Shown: positions 49,649 to 62,217, counted from the first letter of the stretch. The stretch is DNA of 64,000 nucleotides from Pestalotiopsis fici W106-1 (GCF_000516985.1 NW_006917101.1:2465863-2529862), one strand, 5' to 3'. Program-made: numbers and translations. Notes: generated from the sequence alone by a model not told the origin.

Positions 49649-50561
49649 AATTAAAAAACTTACTATTAGAAGTAGATCCTTCTGGTAATTTAAGTGGTTT
49701 ATCGTCCGGTAAAGAGGGTAAAATAATATGAATATAACGTTGAAGATTTTCGGCTTTATCGTTATTTAATATATATTCTTTTAAAATACCGTTAATAACG
49801 ATATTAATTATATGGGCGATATAACGAATATCGTAATCGAATTCGAAGCCTGTATCGGCTTGAAATCGATTTTTAAAAGCTTTGATAAACGTGGAGTTGT
49901 TTTTTGCATTATCCCGGGTAATACTAAAAAAATAATTAGTTAATTAAATAATAATAATAATAATTAAATAAAAACTGATTTTATAATATTTGCAATATTT
50001 ATTAAAGCAGGGTAGGAATTTAACGATTTTTTAAATTCGTTAAAAATGTTAAAATCCGTATGCTTTTCGTTAATTGGATCGAAACCGATTAATTTATAAA
50101 TTAAATTAAATTCGGGGTCGATATAATAAATAATAATACCTAAATAAGCCGTATTATTGTTTGAAGTCCATATATCCGTTATTAACGAAAATTTACTTAA
50201 ATTTTTAACGTTCGCATTTAACGAATTATTAAAAATGGATAAAGAATTCGTAAAAGTGGATTTAAGGATTGGTTTAATTATTCGACGATTAAAAACCGGT
50301 ATATTTCTAATAAATTATTAGTTAATTAATTAATTAACTTTAATAAAAATAAAAACTTACGGTTTTAAATAAGTTAATAAATTTTTAAAAGAATTAGAAT
50401 TTAAAAGGCTGAAAGATAGATTATTATCGATAATAACGTTTAATAATTTATTATTAAATTCGTCGATATCGAATTCGGAGGAAATAATTTTAGTTTTTGG
50501 TTTTTTACGATTTGTTAAATCGAAAAAAGAATTATTCGAATTAATTTCGGATCTTGTAAAC

Positions 50562-50741
50562 CCTATATAATCGTTAGTTTAAATTTTTTATAATAATAAT
50601 TTATCGACCCGGCCCTTAGTAAATTTATAATAATTTGCCCTCCGGCGTAATTTAATTATTAATAAAAATTTAGATTTTTACTAATAATTAAATTCCTAGC
50701 TAAATTAAATTATAAAAAATAAAAACTAACGATTATATAGG
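50562..50741. mobile_element. 180-bp element with 19-bp perfect terminal inverted repeats
   Basis: CCTATATAATCGTTAGTTT at 50562-50580 and its exact complement at 50723-50741 bound a non-coding segment inside hAT copy 1, between the BED-finger exon and the next exon. Ends differ from the CAGGG type, so it is another family. It could form a hairpin and is probably removed with an intron. Target-site duplication not clear. Confidence 0.7.
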
Positions 50742-51834
50742 ATTTATTTTCTTTTTGTTTTGTTAAAAAACTTTTGTTGAAAAGTAAAAAGAAAATAACG
50801 GGGGCTTACGTTTTTTTTTAATTTTTTCAGTATCTTTATTAATAGCCACATTAGGGTGTTTATTTTCGTAATGCCGGATTTGATTGGATGATTTATAACT
50901 CTTTATAATAACGGTAACTTTATAATTACACCTATAATTTAATTAATAAGATAACGTTAAAAAAGAATTAAAAGAATTATTAAATAAAAGGGATAAAAAC
51001 TTACATTGTACAACGGAGCTCCATTTCCCTTTTTTTCGATGGATCGATAGGGAGTAAAATACGTGTATAAAGCCTATTTTTAAATACATAAATCTGGGAT
51101 TTTTCAGGGGGTTCGAGGGTAAATTTAGACTGATTTTCTTTATCTTTGGCATATTTTAAAGATTTTGAAGAAGAGGGTTTCGAAGAAATAAGGGATAAAG
51201 CAGAAGATTCTGGTTGGGAATTCGTATAATTAGAACTTTGTTGTTCCTCTTCTTCGTCAAAAGGATCAGAATTCATTTTAAAAATAAAATAAAAGGGTAA
51301 AAATAAAATAAAAGGGTAAAAATAAAATAAAAGGGTAAAATAAAATAAAAGGGTAAAAATAAAATAAAAAGGTAAAGGTAAAATAAAGATTTTTGCAAAG
51401 GGTTAAAAAGATCCCTTATCTAATTATAAAACCATAAAACCATAAAACCATAAGAGTAAATATAACAATACATTAAACAATGGTAGTACAATTAAGTATT
51501 AAACATTATGGTGATGGTCCATGGTAAAAAAGAAATCAATAATGGATGGGAAATTTAAGTCTTTAATATTCAAGTGAAATCTAATTTGAAATCGGACTTA
51601 AAATGGATTTCTAATTAATAATCGGCTATAACGTTGATTTCAAATCAAAAGAACGGGCTTTATGGAATTAAGATTATAAAAACTAATATTATTGGTGGAT
51701 TTTACGGTAAAAGATAAGTAAAATCCATTATACGGACTTAAGATAATTTATTTTAATTTTATTGGATGGTAAAACTACCGAAAAGATAGGATAAAAGATA
51801 AAAAGAAGATAAAAAGATATAAGATTAACGGTTA

Positions 51835-52140
51835 TTATTTTATTCGTTGATCCGGACGTTGAAAAGATATCACGGGGATCGAGAGGTTTAAGACCCCAGT
51901 CAGCCTACCCTGTAATCAGATATCAGATTAGCAGCTGGTGTTTTATTCGTTGATCCGTACGTTGAAAAGATATCGTACGGATCGAAAGATAAGATCCCAG
52001 TCACCCTACCCTATAACCAGATATTAGATTAGAAACCGTTATTTTATTCGTTGATCCGTACGTTAAAAAGATACCGTATGGATCGAAAGATAAGACCCCA
52101 GTCACCCTACCCCGCAATAGAATCTAATGGAAACCAAGCT
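51835..52140. repeat. Three direct repeats of about 102 bp upstream of hAT copy 1
   Basis: Three units, offsets 103 and 101 bp, each starting TTTATTCGTTGATCCG and containing GACCCCAGTCACCCTACCC-like sequence. Unit 2 has a perfect 10-bp inverted repeat GATCCGTACG (51952-51961) and CGTACGGATC (51974-51983) with a 12-nt loop; units 1 and 3 have imperfect forms. The same array with the same spacing lies beside copy 3. Confidence 0.85.
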
Positions 52141-52558
52141 CGGATTTCGATCGGAGGTTTTTTTAAAATCGTAAAATAAATTAATAACTTTATTAATAAA
52201 GCTCGGATTAATTCGGACGTTATCGGAGTATTATTAATATTTTTAGCGTTAATTTCTTTCAAAAGAATTATAATAATAACTATTTTAATTAAAAAAATAT
52301 AATAAGTTAAAATACTAAAAGATTTATTTTCGTTAATTGGATTTTTTAAAATTGAATATTTAAAAATTAAAAATATTAATTTATATAATTTCTTTTATAA
52401 TAATTAAAAAATATTAAATTATATAAAGACTTAAGCTTTAATTATTTAATTAAAATTTAGTTAATTATTTATTAAAATTACAAAATCAAAATTATTTTTA
52501 AATTTTAAAAAGAATTTAAAATATATTTAAAAAATTTAAAAAAAAGAATTTATATATT

Positions 52559-52787
52559 AGTTTTTAGTTAATAACTAAACTAAACTAAAGTAATTAAAAC
52601 TAAATTAATTTAGTTAAAATGCTAACTAAAACTAAATTAATTTAATTAGGACCCTGATTAAAACTAAAATAATTTAGTTAGCAGCCTGACTAAAACTACT
52701 TAATTTAGTTAATAGGCTGAGTAAAACTAAGTAGTTTAGTTATTAGTTAACCAAAACTAAAAACTAAGACTAAATTTTTCAACCCTA
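52559..52787. repeat. Right terminus of a group-2-like hAT element
   Basis: Inverted sequence of the group 2 MITE end (AGTTTTAGTTAACTAA and GCAGCCTGACTAAAACTA units), ending TTTTTCAACCCTA at 52787. The matching left end was not found next to it; it may be the outer end of the copy 1 element. Confidence 0.55.
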
Positions 52788-52889
52788 ATTATCAAATAAT
52801 AACGAACCGGTCGAAATACTAAAAAATTCGGCTTTCAATAATAAGTTTATTTTATAACTTTTTTTATTTTTAACTTTTTAATTAATAAC

Positions 52890-53472
52890 CAGGGTTGTGA
52901 AAATTAACTTAAGTTTCCAGTTCTAATTCCAGTTATTAACTAATTAGGCAGTTAAAATTAGTATTTTGCTAACTTAAATTAGTTCCAGTTACCGGTTTAA
53001 ATAACTGGCCTAGTTCTAATTAATTAAAAAACTAATTTAAATTAATTATAGTTTATATTTTACTAACTAGCCAGTTAGTTCCAATTAACTGGCAATTAGT
53101 TTAATTTAATTAATTAAAAATCAAACAAAAACGTATAAAAGAAACTTTCATTTTTATTTAAAAAACGATTATAAAAGAATAAATTACTTTAATTATTATT
53201 ATTTTATTTTTATTATTCGATTTTTAATTGATTAATAAATTACTTTATATAACCAGTTAACTAATCCAGTTATTCCAGTTTAACTTAAGTTATTCTAATT
53301 AAAATTAATAAAAATAACTGGCTAATTAGTTATAATTAGCAATTTAAAAAACTTAAGTTAGTTCCAGTTACAGGGTAAGCTAACTGGGCCAGTTTTAATT
53401 AACGCTCGAATTAATTTAAGTTAACTGGAATTAGGCCCAATTTAACTACTAGTTAACTATTTCACAACCCTA
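52890..53472. mobile_element. hAT-type MITE, group 1 (583 bp)
   Basis: Left end CAGGGTTGTGAAAATTAAC, right end TATTTCACAACCCTA (last G changed to A), flanked by perfect 8-bp duplication TTAATAAC (52882-52889 and 53473-53480). Same family as 44638 and 46721. Confidence 0.9.
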
Positions 53473-54594
53473 TTAATAACTAATTATTTTCAAAGTTAAT
53501 TAATCGAATTCGACGAATTGCCGTTTTAACCAAATATACGTCCGAAATCTATAAATTATTATTATAAGGAATTATTAAAGCAAAAGCCGATAATTTATTA
53601 GACGTAAATTATAATAAAATAAAAATCCCGAACGGTAAGTTATTTTATTATTTTATTATTTTATTAATTTTTTAACTAATAATTTATTAGATTCTTATAT
53701 ACGGTGGAATTTAACTTATCGGATATTAACGGTTATTTTTAAGCTTAAAAAGCCGTTAACTTATATTTCTCGAAATACGGAAAACAAAGAATTTATTAAT
53801 ATATTTTGTAACGATGCGGACTGGTTTTTAATAACCGAATTAAAACGAATATTCGAAATATTCGTTAAAGCTTCCGTTAAATTATAAAGAGAAGTTTATA
53901 CGACTTTACCCCGTGGTTTTTTATATATTTATAAAATATATAAAGATTTAAAATCCGTTTATCGGGATTATAGAAATTAAATAGACCGACGACCGGAATT
54001 AGTAAATTTTATTTTATTTTTATTATTATTTTTTAACGTTTTATTAATTATTTAATTAGGAACCTATTTTAACGGATTTATATAACGCAATTTAAGCCGG
54101 TGGAAATAAATTAAATAATTATTTCCCGCGTAAAATTGCGCTAAACTAGTTAAAAATATATAAACCGTTTATTTTAAGTGTAATTTTGGACCTACGGTTT
54201 AAAATTTTATATTTTTAAAAAAACGGATTATTATATTTTTATTTATCGGTTTATTAGGATATTTTACGAATTTTTTAACGGGAGTTTATTAAATAAGTTA
54301 TTTATTTTAATATTATTATTATTATTTATTATTTAATATTTAATAATTTATACTAATTTAATTAAAAGGGTAAAAAAAGAAAAAAAGGAGATTTTAATCC
54401 TTTTAAATTAAACGAAAATATCGATATATCGGATAAAAAAGACGATATTTTTTTTAATCGAATAAGAATTCGTATTAAAAACGAATATAAAAAATATATT
54501 AACAAAAGGATTAATATAATCCACGTAAGTTAATTATAATTTTATTTTTATTTTTATTTTATTAATTTATTAACTAATTTTTAATAGGACGAAC

Positions 54595-55092
54595 AGGGTT
54601 GAAAATGCAGTTTGCAGTTAGTTAGTGAAGTTTAAGTTAATTTAACTTTTTGCAGTTGCAGTCCGGATTTTTGCTAACTGCATGCAGTTACTTGTCAGTT
54701 TAAGTTTAAATTTTAATAACTTAAGTTAACTGCGCAGTTACCTGCAGTTACTGCAGTATAATATTAAAATAATTAATAATAAATCGAACTTTTAATATTT
54801 TTAGAAGCTTTTTATTGCTTTAAATCTTTTAAAAACGGCTTTATAAAACGATTATAAAATAAATAATATTAATAATTTATTAAATTAAATAATAATAATT
54901 TAATTATTGCAGTTAGCAGTTAATTAACTTAATTGCAAAGTGCAGTTAGCAGTTATTTTGCAGTTAACTTAACTTTTTGCAGTTGCAGTCCGTACTTTTA
55001 CTAACTGCAGTTAGTTAAGTTGCAGTCCGAAAATCATGCAGTTAACTTAACTGCACTGCAGTGCACTGCGCAGTCACTTTTTTGCAACCCTG
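54595..55092. mobile_element. hAT-type MITE, group 3 (498 bp), inserted in a transposase exon
   Basis: Left end CAGGGTTGAAAATGCAG, right end TTTTTTGCAACCCTG, flanked by perfect duplication AGGACGAA (54587-54594 and 55093-55100). It sits at the acceptor (AG|GACGAA) of the dimerisation exon of copy 2. Interior rich in GCAGTTAACTGCAGTT repeats. Confidence 0.9.
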
Positions 55093-55937
55093 AGGACGAA
55101 TTATTGGTTTATTGGAAAAATAACTAATTTAAATATCCGATTTTAGCTATTTTAGCCCGGCGTTATTTAGGAATACCGGCTATTTTAGCTGCTTTAAAAA
55201 GGCTATTTTTTATTTTAAGTTATATTATTTCTAAATTAAGAAATAATTTAAATCCGGAAACCGTTAAATCTTTAATTTTATTAAAAAGTTAGGGAATAAA
55301 ATCGGTAGAAAAATTAAATAATTTAATTATCGAAAAGGAGGTTTTAAAAGAGGAGGAAGATTAATTATTTATTTTATTTTATTTCCTTTATTTTATTTTT
55401 TTTATTTTATTTCTTTTATTATATTTTTTTATTATTTTTTATTATATAATTATATTTTTAAAAAAAATTTAAAAAATTAAATAAAACCGGTTTTTAAAAT
55501 ATTTAAAATAAAATAAAATAAAAGCGTAGTTTGCAGTTAGTTTGTAATTAATTTGTAGTTAATTGTATAAGTAATTGTATTAATTTAAGTTAATTTAAAT
55601 TAGTGAAATTCCGAATTTAAATTAATAAGTAACTGTATATAGTTAGCAAAAGTCCGGATTATAATTGCACTAATTTAAGTTAACTTAAACTGCACTAACT
55701 AACTGCAGACTGCATTTCCAACCCTGTTTTTTATTAAAATATTTTTTAATTATTTATTTAAGCTTAATTAAACGTTTTAAAAAGAATAAAAAGATTTTTA
55801 AAAAATTAAGAATTCGATTTATAATTAATTATTTATTTATTTTTATATAGTTAATTAAAATAACTGCAGCTAATTGCGCAATTAATTTAAATTAGTAAAA
55901 TCCGGATTTAAACTAATAAGTAACTATATATAGTTAG

Positions 55938-56609
55938 CAGGGTAGGTAAAATTAGTTTGAGTTTTGAGTTTGATTCCGGGTGCTAACTAAATTAATAAGT
56001 TAAATTTACTAATTTTAATAACTTAATGAGTTTTATTTAAGGTCTTAACTAAATTAATTAAGTTTGAGTTAACTTAATTAAGTTTGAGTTAACTTAATTA
56101 AGTTGAGTTATTAACTTAATAACTTAAGATTAATTAATTTTAATTATAAAATAAATAAATAAATTAATGTTAAAATGTTATTAAATTATATAAAAAGCCA
56201 GAATTAAAATGGATATATTACTTTTATTTTACGATTTTTGATTAATTTTAATATTAATTTTAAAATTTAATAAAATAATTAAATAAAGAATAATAAAATT
56301 TTAATTATTTTTTTAAAAAATTTAATAAAAACGGTATAATAAAAAAAGTAAAGCGTTTTATTTATTGATATTTTTTCTAATTACGGTATTATATTATTTT
56401 ATTAACTAATTATTAATTAAAATTAATAATTCGTTAAGTTAGTAAGTTAATTAAGTTATTAATTTAACTTAATTGATTTAGTTTGAGTTTACCTATTAAC
56501 TAAATTATTAAGTTTGAGTTAGCATTTTTAATAACTTAATTGAGTTTAGTTAATAACTTAACTCAATTGAGTTTAAGTTAACTCAAGCTCATACTTAATG
56601 CCAACCCTG
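55938..56609. mobile_element. hAT-type MITE, group 4 (672 bp)
   Basis: Left CAGGGTAGGTAAAATTAG, right CTTAATGCCAACCCTG; flanks ATAGTTAG and ATAATTAG match in 7 of 8 bases. Inserted inside an older group 3-like copy whose right end CCCTG is at 56697. Confidence 0.75.
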
Positions 56610-56764
56610 ATAATTAGCAAAAATTTAGATTGCAATTGCACTAATTTAAATTAATTTAAACTATATTAATTAACTGTAAACTGCGTTTTTAACCCTGATC
56701 GTAATAGAATAAATAAAATAAAAGCAAATAAAATACCGTTATAATTAGATTTTTATCGTTATTA

Positions 56765-57010
56765 TAATTATTTATTATTTAATTTAAATCGTAGTTAATT
56801 AGTTAGCGTAGTTATTAACTAAATTACGGTAATTTAATTTTATTCAAGGCCCTAACTAATTACGGTAATTTTACTCGGGCTGCTAATTAATTACGCGTAG
56901 TTTTAGTTAGTACGCCTAAAAATTACGCGTAGTTAGTTATGAATTAAATTACGCGTAATTCGTAGTTAATTACGCGTAATTAATTAATATTTAACTAAAT
57001 GCCAACTTTG
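56765..57010. repeat. Right arm of the CGCGTAGTT-rich element
   Basis: Inverted counterpart of 47557-47815, ending TAAATGCCAACTTTG (CCCTG decayed to CTTTG). Flanks ATAATAAT and ATTATAAG agree in 6 of 8 positions. Confidence 0.55.
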
Positions 57011-57125
57011 ATTATAAGTTTATTTTGTTTTTATTATTATTTTGTTATTATTAAGCTAATAAATAAATTAAAAGGATTAAAAATAAATTAAAGGGTGAAA
57101 TTAAAACCTATCCGTTAACGAAAAC

Positions 57126-58500
57126 CAGGGTTGTAAAAATTAACTTAAATTTTTAGTTCTAATTCTAGTTATTAATTAACTAGGCAGTTAAAGTTAATAT
57201 TTTATTAACTTAAATTAATTTTAGTTAGCGGTTTAAATAACTGGCCTAATTCCCGTTAATTTAAAAACTAATTTAAGTTAGTTATAATTAAGGTTAGAAA
57301 TTATTTTTGCGGTTACTTTATTAAGTTTAAGTAACTTAAAGTTAGTTAAGTTACGGTCCGGATTTTTATTAACCGCAAGTGGTTATTTATTAGTTTAAGT
57401 TTGGGTTTTAATTAACCGCGGTTGTTCTAAATTATTTATAAATAACCGTAATTAACCGTAATATATTAATAAAAATATATATTATTTTATTAATCTAAAG
57501 TATATTTAATTAATTTTTTATAAAATTAAACACGTTAATTAAAAAGACTTTTATTAATATATTATTTTTATTATAAATATTTTTATTTAATAAAATAAAA
57601 ATTATTTTTATAATACGGTTACTTAATAATTAATTTAATGTTTTATAACGGTTATCGGGTAATTTATGGTAACCGTAACCACGGTTACTTTAAGTTTAAG
57701 TCTGAATTTTATGTGGTTAAAATAACCGAAATGCGGTTAATTTAACGGTTACCGTTTTCCAATTTTGGTTATAATTTATATTTTATTAATTTAAGTTATT
57801 TATTAGTTAATTAATAGTTAGTTTAAATTTATTAATTATAAATCGATAAGGTTGCAATTAAGTTAATTAGTAGTTAACTTAATTAAGTTTTTAAATTGCT
57901 AACTTAAACTTAATTAATTTAGTTAGCAAGCTAAATAAAACTTAATTAAATCAACTTATTTAAGTTTAAGTTATTAATTTAAATATTTTATTTTATTAAA
58001 TAAAATACTTTTAACGTAGTTTTTTATTTTAAAAATTAAATAATTATAAAGCTTAAAAATTTACGGTTTTATTTTATTTTTAACGGTTTTATTAAATTTA
58101 AAATTAAATAAAAATAGCTTTAAGTTATTAAATTATTAAACTTAATTAAATTAAATTAATTGCCTAAATAAAACTTAATAATTTAGTTAGGGGCTTAAGT
58201 AAAATTTAATAAGTTATTAAAAATAATAACTCTAACTAGGGTTTGGAAATACTTAACTGGTAATTAAACTGGGCCTAGTTTTAGTTAACTTAAATTAGTT
58301 CGGGTGCTAACTGGAACTGGCCTAGTTAGCTTACCCGGTAACTGGAATTAACTTAAGTTAGTTTTTTTATTAACTGGAACTGGCCTAGTTAATTCCTTAA
58401 CTAACTGTAACTAATTTAAGTTAATATTTTACTAATTATAACTAACTAGGCTAGTTTTAGTTAATAATTTAAATAATTGGATTAATTAGGTAAAATAAAG
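57126..58500. repeat. Broken and nested MITE copies
   Basis: A group 1 left half starts with CAGGGTTGTAAAA at 57126 and is split by the 57290-57768 element. AGTTAACTTAATTAAG-type sequence follows from about 57848. Another group 1-like terminus, TAGGGTTTGGAAA, starts near 58235. Boundaries uncertain. Confidence 0.5.
57290..57768. mobile_element. hAT-type MITE, group 5 (479 bp)
   Basis: Ends AAGGTTAGAAA and TTTTCCAATTTTGG, decayed CAGGGTTGGAAA type, with perfect 8-bp duplication TTATAATT (57282-57289 and 57769-57776). Interior has GGTTA/TAACCG subterminal repeats. Confidence 0.8.
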
Positions 58501-58723
58501 AAAATAATTTATTAATGAATTTAAATTAATAAAAATAATAATAATAAAAAGAATTTATAATATTTAAATATATTAATTTAGATTATTAAAATTTATATAA
58601 AGGTTTTAAAATAAAAGAGTAGAATTAGGGAAATAAAAACTAAAGAAATGAAAACTAAAGAAATAAAAACTAAAGAAATAAAAACTAAGGAAATAAGAAC
58701 TAAGGAAATAAAAAGAAAAAATA

Positions 58724-61700
58724 TTAATTATCTCCAGCTTTATCCTGATTATCCCTATTTTTTTTATTAATTAATTTTTGAATTTCCCTAATTGTTTTTA
58801 ATTTCTAGCTTTTCAATAAAGTTAATATTTTAACTATTTAAGGACTTAATTAATTTCTGGATTTCGAAATAATTAAACCTAAAATTAAAAAAAGCCCGTT
58901 CGATAAAAGCCGAAATAGCTAGAATAGCTAAATAACTGCGAGCTAAAATCGATAAAATTGGATATTTAATCGAATTAGTTTTCTAATAAAGTAACGGATT
59001 TATCTAAATAAAATTAATTAATAATTATTTTTTTAGAAAAAAATATAAACGAATTTACCTATTAAGGATTAAAAGATTTACGTAAATATTTGTCGATTTC
59101 GTTATTTGCCCGAACCGATAATTAATTTAAAAATAAATTAGTATCCGAATTAATAAATTGAGTTTCCTTTTTATTATTAGATTATAATTTATCGAAAAAC
59201 TGATTTAAACCGGCGCTTAGTGGATTTATTTCATTTTTTAACCTATTAAAATAATTAATAAATTAAAATAATTAATTTATATTAAAAAAAATAAACTTAT
59301 AATTTAAACCTTTATTTAAATAAACGAATAATATTAATACTTATACTATTATAAAAATATAATAAACCGTTAAGGTTAAAGTATTATATTTTAAATCGTA
59401 GATCTAAAATAATATTTAATAAAAACGTTTCGTAATAATTAATATTATTCGAATTAACGTTTTTTAGAAAGTATTTTTTAAGCTTAAATATTCCTTTTTT
59501 TACAAAAAAAATTAATTTTGCAAAAGGTTTATCCTAAAATAAAATAAAAAGTTAAAATTCAAATTAATTAAATAAAAAATAAAATAAAATAATTTACTAA
59601 ATTTGGATTAGAAAATCGTTATTTTTTAAAGTATCTAACCTTAAAATCCAGTTTTTTATATATTTTAAAAATATATAATAAAGCTTTTGGAATTATAATA
59701 TAAACCTGGCCTTATAATTTAATATTAGGCATAACGAATATTTTAAAAACTTTTAATAATTCGTTTAAAATAAACCAATTAAAATTTAAAAAAAAGATGG
59801 ATTAAAATTCACGATAATTTATATTACGATTTACGTAAATTAACGGATTTCGGAATTTAATCGTCGTTTTAATTATTTTATACGTTAAATTCCAACGAAC
59901 GTTTAAATCTAAATTTTAAAAGTTAATAAATAAAAGTAAAATAAATTATAATACAAAAAACAAAGATTAATTTAATAAATTTACCGTTAGGAATTTTTGT
60001 AATTTTATATTTTTTTAGTAGGTAATGCCGTTATTTAGCCCGTTTTATGCCTTCAATAAATAAATTATAGATTTTATAGGTATATTTTATTAAAACGGCT
60101 ATTTTTCGAACCTAATTAATTAAATTTATAATTTAATTAGTTATTAAAAATTAATAATAATTATTTTATATACTGTTAAAGCTTATATTACCGCTTTTAA
60201 TAACGGTTTTATTATTCGAATTAATCTATTATATCGAAATATTCGAATATAAAATAATATTATTTGCTTCCTTATTATTTAAAATATATTATTTTAAAAT
60301 AGTTTAAATAATAATATTTAAAATATAGGAGATATAGCGAATATCATTTTTAAAAGGGGAAGAATAAAGATTTTCGAATTTATCCGTAAAAAAAAAAGTA
60401 TCGTTATTTCGAGCATTATTACGGGTAATACTAATAAAACGTTAGTTTAATTATTTTTAAAAGTTTTTTAAAGTAAAATAAAATAAAAATAAATACCTAA
60501 AAATATTTTTATATTTTAAGGAATTATATCTATTTAGAATCGAGTCAAATTTAGATAAAATATTAACTTTTATATAAATTTTATTAATAAGATTAAAACC
60601 AATTAATTTATAAATTAAATTAAATTAGTTATCGATTAAAGCAATAATAACTCCTAAATAGGAAGTATTATTATTAAATCTTTATAAATCAAAAATAAGG
60701 GAAAATTTCCTATTAAATTTAATATTAGAATCCAAAATAAAATTAAAAGCAGAAATAGTTTCAGAAAACGTAGTTTTTAAAAATGCTTTTAATTTCCAGC
60801 TATTAATAATTAGTATATTTCTAATAATAAATTAATAAATATTATTATAATAATAAGTTAATTTATTTACGAATTATAATAAGATAATAATTCTTTAAAA
60901 GAAGAAGAATTTACCATATAGAATAATAAGTTATTTTTTAGCATTAAATTTAGAATTTTGTTATATACCGTTTTTTCGTTAAATTTAGTTAATTTATTCG
61001 TAATTTCGGCTTTAGCTTGTTTATTACGGCTAATTATTTGAAAAAAGCTTTTTTTCGTTAAATATAAATCACTTTCTAATAAAATAATTAATTAAATAAT
61101 TAAAATAATAATTAAAAATTAAAATTAGAAATTAATTTACTTTTTTTCCACCCTTTTTTTATTTGCTTTATTATAATAAATACCCTGCAATTGCTTATAA
61201 TTTATAAGCAATTGCAGGGTATTTATTTTCGTAATACCGGGCTATATTCGAAATAGCAAAATTTTTAATATCGTAAAGTTTAGATTTAAAATTGCACCTA
61301 TTTAATAATTAAATTAATAATTAATAAATTATTAAATTATTAAATTATTAAATTATTAAATTATTAAAATAAGAATTAAAAATTATAAAATAAATTTACG
61401 TTATATATTATAAAATTATTTTTCTTTCCGTAAAATAATCGATTGATTACAAAATTCGAATAAATAAATTATTTTAAAAAACGTAAAAAGTCGATTTATT
61501 ATTCGGTTCTAATTCGAAATTAGGGTGGTTATATTTCGAATTAATATATCGAGTGGATTTTGGCTAAAAAAGGGATAATTCTAAAATAATCGAAGAAAAG
61601 GGTTAAATAATAGAATTAGATAAAAAAGCAATAAATATAAATTTTTATATAATTTCCGTAATATCGTTATTTGATTCGTTAGCATTATTTTCGGATTTTT

Positions 61701-61773
61701 TAGCTTTATTTTCGGATTCTTCGAAATTTTCGGATTTTTTAGGATTAGATTCGATTTTATAATCGGAATCCAT
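58724..61773 (-). mobile_element. hAT transposase relic, copy 3 (heavily RIP-like decayed)
   Basis: From an ATG at 61773 (MDSDYKIESN, acidic/Ser-rich as in copy 1) to TAA at 58726-58724, 3050 bp against 3076 bp in copy 1. The 5' leader with its GGTAAAATAAA repeats, the intron positions and the terminal exon (YWKTNSIKYPILSILARSYLAI pattern with stops) correspond to copy 1, but stops and AT transitions are dense throughout. A G-poor composition and loss of most CpA/TpG-type sites fit repeat-induced mutation. Not functional. Confidence 0.7.
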
Positions 61774-62217
61774 TTTAAAAATAAAATAAAAAGGTAAAGG
61801 TAAAATAAAAGATTTTTGCAAAGGGTTAAAAAAATCCTTTATTTAAGTATAAAACTATAAAACCATAAAATTATAAAACTAAATATAATAATATATTAAA
61901 TAATAATAATATAATTAAATATTAAATATTAAATTAATAAACTATAGTGAAAAAGAAATTGTTTTATGGATAGGAAATCTAATTTTTTAATATTTAAGTA
62001 AAATCTAATTTAAAATTGGACTTAAAATGGATTTCTAATCTATAAACTCGATTTCTAATTAATAATCGGCTATAACGTTAATTTTAAATTAAAAAAACGG
62101 ACTTTATAAAATTAAAATTATAAAAACTAATATTATTAATAGATTTTACGGTAAAAAATAAATAAAATCCATTATACGGACTTAAGATAATTTATTTTAA
62201 TTTTATTAAATAGTAAA

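Larger units (their letters stand above)
48201..51276 (-). mobile_element. hAT-superfamily transposase gene, copy 1, nearly complete but RIP-damaged
   Basis: From ATG 51276 the first exon is acidic/Ser-rich and ends RCTM at a GTAAGT donor (51004). The next exon (from 50931) supplies CNYKVTVI...IRHYENKHPNV, completing a BED zinc finger (CxxC...HxxxxH). Later exons read DIDEFNNKLLNVIIDNNLSF; then FSLITDIWTSNNNTAYLGI, with the first catalytic Asp at 50176-50174; ITRDNAKNNSTFIKAF, second Asp at 49913-49911; and the dimerisation domain LYWKNNQFKYPVLAIIARRY...ASSAALERVFSTSSYIIS, ending SEEED and TAA. Roughly nine exons are separated by AT-rich introns with simple repeats. In-frame stops at 49357-49355 (TAA) and 49240-49238 (TAG) replace expected Trp codons, and an A-run frameshift lies at about 48950-48960. 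Inactive as it stands. Confidence 0.88.
52790..55364 (+). mobile_element. hAT transposase relic, copy 2 (5'-truncated, MITE-interrupted)
   Basis: Plus-strand equivalent of the second half of copy 1. Recognisable pieces are INRIRRIAVLTKYTSEIYKL (about 53490), RWNLTYRILTVIFKLKKPLT (about 53702), DADWFLITELKRIFEIF (about 53816), and the dimerisation exon LLVYWKNN...YPILAILARRYLGIPAI followed by a broken LSYIIS and LKSWGIKS-like region, stop at 55362-55364. Both Trp codons lost in copy 1 are TGG here (53705-53707 and 53822-53824), but other stops interrupt it. Two MITEs (52890-53472 and 54595-55092) are inserted in it. BED finger and first catalytic region are absent. Confidence 0.75.
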
